Positions 1 to 5,510 of a DNA stretch of 5,510 nucleotides are shown piece by piece. Under the pieces are notes generated by a model. It saw nothing but the letters and a program-made list of their open reading frames with translations, searched no databases and was not told the origin of the DNA. A program made the position numbers and the translations under genes. The DNA lies in the NCBI GenBank assembly GCA_022360335.1, contig JAKSCZ010000078.1, forward strand, positions 1-5,510, given 5' to 3'. Every line of letters begins with the position of its first letter. Within the stretch, counting starts at the first letter, position 1. This stretch comes from Pseudomonadota bacterium (lineage in GTDB: Bacteria; Pseudomonadota; Gammaproteobacteria; Steroidobacterales; Woeseiaceae).

Positions 1-417
1 GCTCAGGGCGCGCGCCATGCCGTTCGCCTGCACGGCCGAATACGCGTCGAACACCGCCTCGTCGTCGTTCGGCGGGCCGTCGGGAGCGCCGGCCGCGGCG
101 AGGAAGCGGCGCACCCGGAGCGCCAGTTCCGCGGCAGCCTGGCCGCGCAATTCCTCGCACAGTCGCTCGCCGGCGCCCGTTCGCACCGTCAGCGCGCTCT
201 CCCTGAGGTTCAGTTCCATCTCGAAGTCGGGATCGCCGTATATGACGCCGGTCGTCAGTCCGGCCAGGGAAGGCCGAAGACTCGCATGCCACCAGTGTTT
301 GCGCCGCCTGCGGGAGGCCTTCGCCCAATCGCCGAGAATACGCGAGTAGGCGTGCAGCGCGTCGCGCGTCGCCGCGAAGTCCACGGGATCGAGTACCGGA
401 AAATCGCGCCTGGCCAT
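1..417 (-). CDS. DUF5996-like protein, N-terminal part (3' end outside window)
   Basis: An open minus-strand frame from ATG 417 to the left edge encodes 139 residues with no stop. The pattern resembles the N-terminal half of DUF5996 proteins as I remember them: an opening helix (DFAATRDALHAYSRILGDWA, 13-32), then HWWH (41-44), LTTGVIYGDPDFEMELNL (54-71) and a strand ending ALTVRT (75-80). A helical segment (84-110) and a partial later motif (VFDAYSAVQANGMARAL, 122-138) follow. Members of this family are about 300 residues long and have no known biochemical function, so none is assigned. A GTG at 429 is an alternative start; neither has a clear ribosome binding site. The gene lies 205 bases beyond the receptor stop and past the hairpin, so it is probably a separate unit, although it runs in the same direction. 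The coding call is firm from frame length and conserved pattern; the family call is from memory. Confidence 0.68.
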   Translation of the reverse strand, partial: MARRDFPVLDPVDFAATRDALHAYSRILGDWAKASRRRRKHWWHASLRPSLAGLTTGVIYGDPDFEMELNLRESALTVRTGAGERLCEELRGQAAAELALRVRRFLAAAGAPDGPPNDDEAVFDAYSAVQANGMARALS

Positions 418-622
418 GCGGGCGCTCACGCCGCCGGCGCCGTGCCCGCAAGCCCGCCTGAAACGAGCGCATGGCCGGGAGGCGGGCCGCTGACGACGGC
501 CATGGTGACGAGGTCGATCGTTCGCTCCATTTTTCCGAGCATACCAATCGATGCGGCGCACGTCGCGCCGGCACGGCCTGCCGGCGCCGAAACGCGGCTC
601 ACGGCCGTCTCCGGGAGCGCTT
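418..622. other. Intergenic spacer between receptor gene and DUF5996-like gene
   Basis: This GC-rich spacer holds the hairpin at 565-587 and no convincing promoter or RNA gene. An arginine-rich extension of the downstream frame and a small frame of about 34-58 codons ending at 426 run through it, but neither shows recognisable protein features. Confidence 0.6.
565..587 (-). terminator. GC-rich hairpin after the TonB-receptor gene (no U-tract)
   Basis: GCGCCGGCA and TGCCGGCGC form a perfect nine-base-pair stem with a five-base loop (GGCCG on the minus strand), 35 bases after the receptor stop. No T-run follows on either strand, so it is not a canonical intrinsic terminator. It may mark the 3' end of the transcript, protect it from exonucleases, or assist factor-dependent termination. 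GC-rich palindromes also arise by chance in such DNA. Confidence 0.4.
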
Positions 623-3169
623 CTAGAAGTTCTTCTGGAAAGTCAGTCCGTACGTTCGACCGTAGGAGTCGTGGATGAAGGATCCGCCGAACTCGGGCGC
701 CGGGATGATTTCGGCCAGGTAGTCCTCATCGAACAGGTTCTGCGACCAGGCCGTCACACTCCAGCCTTCCCGGCGCAGGGACACGGTCAGGTTGGTAACG
801 GTATAGGCGTCACGGAACTGCCTGGAGTAGTCGCCCCGGCCGAAACCGAATGCCGTAAAGAAATTGTCGATCACGTCATCCTGGACCGGCGAGAACCAGG
901 TCTTGCCCATGAAGACCTGATCGATACGAGCCACGAAATCGGCGCTCTCGAACACGGGAACGTTGTATTCGGCGCCCAGGATACCGTTGTATTCCGGTAT
1001 GTACGGGACGTCGTTGCCCTGTGTGTACGGCCTGGTGGAATACTCCCTGATCTCCGAATCCGTGAAACCGAACCCTCCGAACAGATCCAGGAATTCGTTG
1101 GCCGCCCATCGAAAATCGACTTCCCCGCCGAACAATTCAATGCGATCGATATTGGTCACGACGCGCAGCGAGCCGAACGGCCCGGCGAAGAAACTGAAAT
1201 CCTGATTGTCCTCGACGACGGTGGAATAGAGCGCGCCGTTCAACGCCAGCGCACCGTTGAGCAGCTTCGCCTTGAAACCGACTTCTGCCGCCTTCGAGAT
1301 CTCCTTGTCGAAATCGTCCCGAAGATCGTTGAGATTCGGCGTGCCGTCGGGCAGAGCCAGGTTGCCGAAGTACTGGGTCAGCGTGGCGGTCGTGCCGGAC
1401 GAATTGAATCCTCCACTGCGAAAACCGATGCCATAGGAAGCGAACAGACTCAGGTTGTCGCTCGCCTTCCAGTTCAAGGTCATCTTGGGCTGCAGCTGCC
1501 TGAAGCTCTTTTCCCGGCTGGGTATCGCACCCAGCGAAGGATTGGCGTTGTAGAACGGATTGATGTAGCCGGTGCAGCTGGCCGGACCGGTTGGACAGAC
1601 CGGGAATCCGAACGCGCCGAATCCCGGCGTCTGCGGCCCGATCCTGGGAACGTTGTTGTCGACCTTGCGGTCCTCGACGTCGTACCGAACGGCCAGTGCC
1701 AGCTCCACGCTGTCGCTCACGTAGTAGGCTCCGTTGACGAAGACGGCGTATACGTCGCTGATCAGGTCGTCGTCGTACAGCAGGTCGGTGGGCATAGGCC
1801 CGTGGACGGGCGTAAAGCCCGGCAACCGCACTCCTTCGCCTACGTCTCCGCCGTACGCCACGACCAGGTGGCGATCGATGTTTGCGTAGTAGAGCCCCGC
1901 CATCCACTGCAGCGGTCCGTCGCCCGTCGACGTCAGGCGCGCTTCCACCGAGTAGTCTTCCTGATCGCGCTGCTGATACTGCCAGCCGCCGCAGGCGATC
2001 GGCGGGTACGGGGGGAGGAAGGAACTGGCGATATCCGGCGTGTAGAAGAACGGGGCCGGTACCGCGAATCTCTCGGGCTCGGCCAGCGCCGTGGCGTATT
2101 CCGCCTGGCAAGTCGCATTCGCGTTGTATATTCCGAAAGCGTTGCTGACGCCCGGCGAGATGAACTTGTTCTTGACGTCGTTGTACGTGCCGATGAACAG
2201 CAAGTCGGCCGCATCCATGTGGAATGTCAACTTGGTCGAAAAGTTAAACGTCTCCTGCCTGTTGTCGGTGTCGTTCTTGTTGAGATAGATGAATTCGTGA
2301 TCGTTCGGGTCTTCGAAAAACGCGGGTTGACCCAGGAAGGCCGCCGCATCGGTCAGCGCCAGTGACGCATTGAACGTCACGCCGCCGGCCCTGACCTCTG
2401 AGTAGCGCGTCTTGAATTCCAGCTCCGAGCGATCGGTCTCGTAATTCAGCCGCGCCATCGCACCGGTTTCCCTGTGCTGGTTCTGGCAGTCGTCACAAGC
2501 CTTGAAACTGTTCGTGAACGAGCCGTCGTCCTCCCGATGGTAGGCATTGAAAGAGGCTTTCAGGTTCTCCGAGACGGGTCCGCTGATGCCTGCTCCCAGT
2601 TTGTACAGGCCGTAGTTTCCGGCACCGGCCCGGGCGAAACCCTCCACTTCGTCACCCGGTTTGCGCGTCGTTATCAGAATCGCGCCCGCCAGCGCGTTGC
2701 GGCCGTACAGCGCTCCCTGAGGACCTTTGAGCACTTCGATCTGAGTCACGTTGTCCAGTTCCTGGTTCAGCGCGTTCGGATTCGTCACGAGCACCCCGTC
2801 GATCAGCAGGGCAAAGCTGTTTTCCGTATCGCGCCCGGAGTTGATGCCCCGGATATTCACCTGCATATCGCCCACTTCAACCGTCTGAACCTGTGACAGA
2901 CCGGGCGTCAGAGCAATGAAGTCCTCCGGACGCTCGATATTCGCCGATGCAATCTGCTCCCCGGTCATCACCGTGATCGTCGCGGGCACGTCCTGCAGGG
3001 ATTCCTGCCGTTGCCGGGCGGATACGGTGATTTCCTCGAGAACGCCGTCCGCCGCTTGCGCCTCCGCAGCGGCCGCCGGCGGCGCCGCAACGGCCAGCCC
3101 GGCGCCCGCTGCCGCCGCCGCGATTGCGGCACCCAACCCAAGTCGTACTCCCCGCGTATTGGCATCCAT
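623..3169 (-). CDS. TonB-dependent outer-membrane receptor
   Basis: An 848-residue protein starting at ATG 3169 behind AGGAGG; an in-frame ATG 13 codons upstream is less likely. The N-terminus is an Ala-rich signal peptide (residues 1 to about 36). The TonB box follows (EEITVSA, 45-51) and leads into RQRQESLQDVPATITVMTG, the start of the plug domain (about 55-170, with NIRGINSG, LLIDGV, IEVLKGPQGALYGRNALAGAI). The rest is a 22-strand-type barrel, with SYGIGFRSGGFN at 578-589, NLFDEDY at 811-817 and a C-terminal Phe typical of BAM-inserted proteins. There is no STN signalling domain, so it is not a FecA-type transducer. It should import a substrate through the outer membrane using TonB-ExbBD energy. 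This plug and box style is common in the large, mostly uncharacterised TBDR group of proteobacteria that degrade complex organics. Iron-siderophore uptake cannot be excluded, but the neighbours favour an organic substrate. Six cysteines (225, 228, 354, 393, 525, 532) lie in probable surface loops. Confidence 0.96.
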   Translation of the reverse strand: MDANTRGVRLGLGAAIAAAAAGAGLAVAAPPAAAAEAQAADGVLEEITVSARQRQESLQDVPATITVMTGEQIASANIERPEDFIALTPGLSQVQTVEVGDMQVNIRGINSGRDTENSFALLIDGVLVTNPNALNQELDNVTQIEVLKGPQGALYGRNALAGAILITTRKPGDEVEGFARAGAGNYGLYKLGAGISGPVSENLKASFNAYHREDDGSFTNSFKACDDCQNQHRETGAMARLNYETDRSELEFKTRYSEVRAGGVTFNASLALTDAAAFLGQPAFFEDPNDHEFIYLNKNDTDNRQETFNFSTKLTFHMDAADLLFIGTYNDVKNKFISPGVSNAFGIYNANATCQAEYATALAEPERFAVPAPFFYTPDIASSFLPPYPPIACGGWQYQQRDQEDYSVEARLTSTGDGPLQWMAGLYYANIDRHLVVAYGGDVGEGVRLPGFTPVHGPMPTDLLYDDDLISDVYAVFVNGAYYVSDSVELALAVRYDVEDRKVDNNVPRIGPQTPGFGAFGFPVCPTGPASCTGYINPFYNANPSLGAIPSREKSFRQLQPKMTLNWKASDNLSLFASYGIGFRSGGFNSSGTTATLTQYFGNLALPDGTPNLNDLRDDFDKEISKAAEVGFKAKLLNGALALNGALYSTVVEDNQDFSFFAGPFGSLRVVTNIDRIELFGGEVDFRWAANEFLDLFGGFGFTDSEIREYSTRPYTQGNDVPYIPEYNGILGAEYNVPVFESADFVARIDQVFMGKTWFSPVQDDVIDNFFTAFGFGRGDYSRQFRDAYTVTNLTVSLRREGWSVTAWSQNLFDEDYLAEIIPAPEFGGSFIHDSYGRTYGLTFQKNF

Positions 3170-3182
3170 CGGACTTCCTCCT
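3170..3182 (-). promoter_or_regulatory. Strong ribosome binding site deciding the TonB-receptor start
   Basis: On the minus strand AGGAGG (3182-3177) is followed by a seven-base spacer and ATG at 3169-3167. The longer in-frame start at 3208 has no such site and would lie within the candidate -10 region. This supports the shorter 848-residue protein. Confidence 0.8.
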
Positions 3183-3195
3183 GAGAAGACTCTAT

Positions 3196-3240
3196 TTAGT
3201 TGTGTCATACGTTCGTTCTAACTAATACGTAAATTTTTTT
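3196..3240 (-). promoter_or_regulatory. AT-rich gap with possible promoter and inverted repeats ahead of the TonB-receptor gene
   Basis: The gap after the transporter stop is sharply AT-rich in an otherwise GC-rich window. On the minus strand there is an A7 tract followed by TTT (3240-3231). A possible -35 TTTACG (3233-3228) and -10 TATGAC (3209-3204) are 18 bases apart, each matching four of six consensus bases. That would place the transcript start near 3197, about 28 bases before ATG 3169. Two short perfect inverted repeats overlap it: TACGT (3231-3227) with ACGTA (3212-3208), and TTAGTT (3225-3220) with AACTAA (3201-3196). They could be operator half-sites, but the arms are only 5-6 bases long, so this is tentative. 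No terminator-like hairpin is seen here, so read-through from the transporter is also likely. Confidence 0.35.
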
Positions 3241-3242
3241 GA

Positions 3243-4130
3243 TCATTCGGGCAGCGCCCGCCCCCACCAGACGACCAAAGCGGCCGTGAAATACATCGAA
3301 AACAGGTAGATGATCGGCGCCACGGACATTTCCGGGTCTTTCAGCAATACGAGCGCAATCACGACGCCCAGCGTGTAGTTCTGAAATCCGATTTCTATGC
3401 CCAGCGTTCGCTGCGTCCGGGCGGACATCCGGACCGCACGGCCCAGTCCGATACCGACCAGTACCATGACCGCGTTCAGAACGATCACGGGAAGGAAAGA
3501 CGCCCGGAGCATGCTCCAGAGGTTCGGCCAGACCTCCCTGCCGATCAGGAACATGATCAACAGCAGGAAACCGAAAGAAAGCGGCGTGGTCAGCCTGGAG
3601 ATGCCCGCCGCGAGCCCGGGGCCCGTTCGTCGAACGACCATGCCGACGATCACGGGCAGGGCCGTCAACACGAAGATGTTCCAGATCGTCTGCAGCACGG
3701 GAAGCCGGATACCCTGCTCGGCAAGCCCGTGCATCGACAAACCGTAGTTGATGACGTAAGGCACCGTGAAAACGGCCATGACCCCGGACAGCGCAGTCAG
3801 GACGATCGACAGCGCGACGTCGCCCCGCGACAGGTACGTCATGAAATTCGAGGTGGCGCCGCCGGGACATGAGGCGATGATGATCACCCCGATGGCGATC
3901 GCCGGGTCGAGAACGAAAACGATCGTTATCAGGAATCCGACCACGGGCAACAGCACGATCTGGCCGAACAGCCCGAGCAAAACGGGCTTCGGCTTTTTGG
4001 CCAGGACCGAGAAATCGGACAACTTCAAGCTCAGACCCATACTCACCATGATGATGATCAGGGCGAACTTGGACAGCCCCCCGATCGAGAAACCCAGAAA
4101 CGTGAAATTCAGGACGTCGATAGCGGACAT
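3243..4130 (-). CDS. Bile acid:sodium symporter (BASS/SBF) family transporter
   Basis: A 295-residue, strongly hydrophobic protein, near the usual length for bacterial BASS members, with roughly nine to ten membrane segments (for example residues 20-33, 50-72, 76-88, 105-127, 147-165, 184-197, 211-230, 250-263 and 270-288). Two family signatures are clear. SCPGGATSNFMTYLSRGDVALS runs across 87-108 and is the unwound crossover motif. GIEIGFQNYTLGV at 244-256 corresponds to the E-x-G-x-Q-N element; Glu246 and Gln250 are at positions expected to bind sodium. Known members import bile acids, pantoate, pyruvate or other organic anions with Na+ across the inner membrane, so the family alone does not fix the substrate. 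Only a weak GGGG lies nine bases upstream of the ATG. Translation probably depends on ribosomes finishing the TetR gene (TGA-A-ATG). Next to a monooxygenase and a TonB-dependent receptor, it likely moves the pathway substrate, or an acidic product, across the inner membrane. Confidence 0.93.
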   Translation of the reverse strand: MSAIDVLNFTFLGFSIGGLSKFALIIIMVSMGLSLKLSDFSVLAKKPKPVLLGLFGQIVLLPVVGFLITIVFVLDPAIAIGVIIIASCPGGATSNFMTYLSRGDVALSIVLTALSGVMAVFTVPYVINYGLSMHGLAEQGIRLPVLQTIWNIFVLTALPVIVGMVVRRTGPGLAAGISRLTTPLSFGFLLLIMFLIGREVWPNLWSMLRASFLPVIVLNAVMVLVGIGLGRAVRMSARTQRTLGIEIGFQNYTLGVVIALVLLKDPEMSVAPIIYLFSMYFTAALVVWWGRALPE

Positions 4131-4131
4131 T

Positions 4132-4818
4132 TCAGGCAGCCCCGGAACTCCCCTTTCCGGCGCGGCAGTTCCGCATCAGCCCGCCGACCGTAAAGTCGAT
4201 CAATTTGTCCTTGACCCTGTCGAGATCCGACGAATCGCAGATCCCGCCCGAAATCCGGTCTACACGACCTGTTTCGGCGAACGCATTTGCCAACGCGCCC
4301 AGGAAAAAACTGATGTACCAATACACGTCTTCCTCGTCCTCGAATTCGACGAGCTGCCTGACATTGGCAATCAACATCTGGACGATCGGGTCGAAATGAT
4401 GCTGGAACGTTTTTGCCTGCCACCGCTTCGTGTTGATTACGTGAGCCAGGAGCTGGCGGTAGTTCGACAGATCCTCCGTCGACGACGGATCCGTGAACGG
4501 CAGGCAGAATGCATCCAGGATCGCCCTCAATGACGACTCGACGTCTTCCGACGGCCTGACCGCCCCGATCAGAGCGATGCGCCGGCGGTTGATGGCATCG
4601 ACTCTCATCGCAAGGACCGAGTGGAACAGGTTCTCCTTGGACTTGAAGTGATAATTCACGGCGCTCAGCTCGACGCCGGACTCGGACGTGATCCTCCGAA
4701 CCGAAACTCCCTCGTACCCGTCCCGGGCAAACAATCGCTCCGCCACGCGCAGTATTTTCCGTCTCGTCTGCTCGCCGTCCAATCGTGTCCTGGGAGTATC
4801 TTTTGAGCCCTCTGACAT
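4132..4818 (-). CDS. TetR/AcrR-family transcriptional regulator
   Basis: A 228-residue protein of typical TetR length. The N-terminal DNA-binding domain spans about residues 16-62. It has the helix QTRRKILRVAERLFARDGY (17-35), then the helix-turn-helix at about 38-58 (VSVRRITSESGVELSAVNYHF read across), and KSKENLF at 59-65, all classic for the family. The C-terminal two thirds are helical and divergent, as expected for a ligand-binding and dimerisation domain; the ligand cannot be read from it. ATG at 4818 is preferred over the in-frame GTG at 4824, because GAGG at 4827-4824 then sits five bases upstream and the GTG would lie inside that site. The gene lies between the monooxygenase and the transporter in the same direction. 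This makes it a likely local regulator, probably a repressor of this operon and itself. The stop is one base before the transporter ATG, implying translational coupling. Confidence 0.93.
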   Translation of the reverse strand: MSEGSKDTPRTRLDGEQTRRKILRVAERLFARDGYEGVSVRRITSESGVELSAVNYHFKSKENLFHSVLAMRVDAINRRRIALIGAVRPSEDVESSLRAILDAFCLPFTDPSSTEDLSNYRQLLAHVINTKRWQAKTFQHHFDPIVQMLIANVRQLVEFEDEEDVYWYISFFLGALANAFAETGRVDRISGGICDSSDLDRVKDKLIDFTVGGLMRNCRAGKGSSGAA

Positions 4819-4828
4819 TGTCACCTCA
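4819..4828 (-). promoter_or_regulatory. Ribosome binding site of the TetR gene, overlapping the upstream stop codon
   Basis: On the minus strand the sequence reads TGAGGTGACA followed by ATG. The TGA (4828-4826) ends the monooxygenase, and GAGG (4827-4824) is a Shine-Dalgarno core five bases from ATG 4818. This decides the TetR start in favour of ATG 4818 over GTG 4824 and suggests stop-restart coupling between the two genes. Confidence 0.65.
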
Positions 4829-5510
4829 GACTATGTTGAAGTCGTTGTAAGCGTTGCTTTCCGCCGCATGGATGAACTCCCGGTAAGGCACGATCCCGCC
4901 GAAATAGATCAGGCCTCTGCCCGATTTGCCATCGACGTTGCTGCCGACGTACCAACTCTCGGTCGTGCCGAACAGCGTCGCCTCGAACCTGGCATCGCAC
5001 TCTTCAAGCCATGCCTGCTCCACTTCGGCGCTCGGCTCGATGCTCAGTGCGCCGGAATCGGCGACGTGGTTCATCGCCTTGATTATCCAGTCCATCTGAT
5101 CCTGACAGAAGAGGATCGGCTGGAACAGCGGGGCCGGGCTGCCCGGGCCCGAGAGAAAATACATATTCGGAAAACCTTCGCACATCATGCCGAAGGTCGT
5201 GCGGATTTCACGGCTCCAATGCTCCTTCAACGACTTGCCGTCCCGCCCGCGTATGTCGATGCGCTGCAGGGCCCCGGACATCGCATCGTATCCCGTCGCG
5301 AAGACAACGGCATCGAGGTCGTTCGCCTGATCGCCGTAGCGGATACCGTTTTCGGTAAATTCGCGGACGGGGTTCGTTCTGATGTCGACCAGATCGACGT
5401 TGTCCCGCAAATAAGCCTCGAAGTAATCGGTCTCTCCCGCCAGGCGCCTCATCAGTACGGGATAGTCGGGGACCAGCAGGTCCTCGAGCTCGGGGTCGTT
5501 CAGGCGCTCC
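4826..5510 (-). CDS. Flavin-dependent Baeyer-Villiger-type monooxygenase, C-terminal part (5' end outside window)
   Basis: The frame is open to the right edge, giving 227 residues and a TGA stop; the start and the N-terminal FAD-binding domain lie outside. The internal ATG at 5452 is not the start, because homologous-looking sequence (LLVPDYPV) precedes it. Visible family features in fragment numbering are VPDYP at 13-17, RDNVDLV at 35-41, the conserved ATGYD at 71-75 in the usual 'VFATG[FY]D' context, IDIRGRDG at 84-91, GFPNMYFLSGPGSP at 112-125 and SWYVGSNVDGK at 185-195. These match class B flavoprotein monooxygenases of the cyclohexanone/phenylacetone monooxygenase type, which use FAD, NADPH and O2 to turn ketones into esters or lactones in the cytoplasm. 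The FAD and NADPH Rossmann motifs and the BVMO fingerprint cannot be checked here. The usual GCKRP-like segment after the YP is replaced by VLMRRL. A related flavin-containing monooxygenase with another substrate is possible. The stop overlaps the ribosome binding site of the next gene, so the two are probably co-transcribed. Confidence 0.88.
   Translation of the reverse strand, partial: ERLNDPELEDLLVPDYPVLMRRLAGETDYFEAYLRDNVDLVDIRTNPVREFTENGIRYGDQANDLDAVVFATGYDAMSGALQRIDIRGRDGKSLKEHWSREIRTTFGMMCEGFPNMYFLSGPGSPAPLFQPILFCQDQMDWIIKAMNHVADSGALSIEPSAEVEQAWLEECDARFEATLFGTTESWYVGSNVDGKSGRGLIYFGGIVPYREFIHAAESNAYNDFNIV

Noticed and set aside
426..602. Small minus-strand frame (34-58 codons depending on start) ending in a GTGA overlap with a GTG start for the DUF5996-like gene
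   Set aside because: A GGAG six bases before GTG 602 and the GTGA junction look attractive. However, the translation has no recognisable features, the frame runs through the hairpin, and open frames of this size are expected by chance in GC-rich DNA.
17..678. Plus-strand frames of 110 and 130 codons at the left end
   Set aside because: Their translations are Ala/Arg/Ser/Pro-rich without motifs, and the minus strand of the same stretch encodes a DUF5996-like pattern from 417 to 1.
1137..2111. Alternative minus-strand frame of 324 codons inside the TonB-receptor gene
   Set aside because: It is an Arg-rich shifted-frame shadow of the receptor. The receptor frame is intact throughout, so there is no frameshift to explain.
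551..2365. Plus-strand open frame of 604 codons opposite the TonB receptor
   Set aside because: It is antisense to a clearly recognised TBDR. Its translation is low-complexity, rich in Val, Arg and Glu, with no family features. It is a by-product of codon bias on the other strand.
3231..3240. T-run on the plus strand as a terminator
   Set aside because: No plus-strand gene ends there and no stable hairpin adjoins it. On the minus strand it is an A-tract, better explained as part of a promoter region.
3766..4533. Plus-strand frame of 255 codons opposite the BASS and TetR genes
   Set aside because: It spans the junction of two firmly identified minus-strand genes and its product resembles no family.

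Overview
The window carries five protein-coding genes, all on the minus strand and read from right to left. The two outermost run off the edges. The DNA is GC-rich. The TonB-dependent receptor (TBDR), with its LEEITVSA TonB box and terminal Phe, shows a Gram-negative host. The overall style (Ala-rich signal peptide, large TBDR, class I BASS transporter, BVMO-type flavoprotein) fits an Alpha- or Gammaproteobacterium able to use hydrophobic cyclic compounds. Finer taxonomy cannot be supported from this sequence alone.

Layout in transcription order: (1) 5510-4826, the C-terminal 227 residues of a flavin-dependent Baeyer-Villiger-type monooxygenase (BVMO). (2) 4818-4132, a TetR/AcrR-family regulator whose ribosome binding site contains the monooxygenase stop codon. 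(3) 4130-3243, a bile acid:sodium symporter (BASS/SBF) family protein that starts one base after the regulator's stop. (4) 3169-623, a TonB-dependent outer-membrane receptor of 848 residues, preceded by an AT-rich gap of 73 bases with a possible promoter of its own. (5) 417-1, the first 139 residues of a DUF5996-like protein. It lies beyond a strong hairpin at 565-587 and is probably not part of the same functional unit.

The first four genes suggest one logical unit. The TBDR would bring a bulky or scarce substrate across the outer membrane, and the BASS protein would carry an organic anion across the inner membrane. The monooxygenase would oxidise a (probably cyclic) ketone, and the TetR protein would sense substrate or product. 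No substrate is proven; steroids, bile-acid-like molecules or terpenoids are inferences from family membership. I see no tRNA, rRNA, mobile element, CRISPR array or long repeat.
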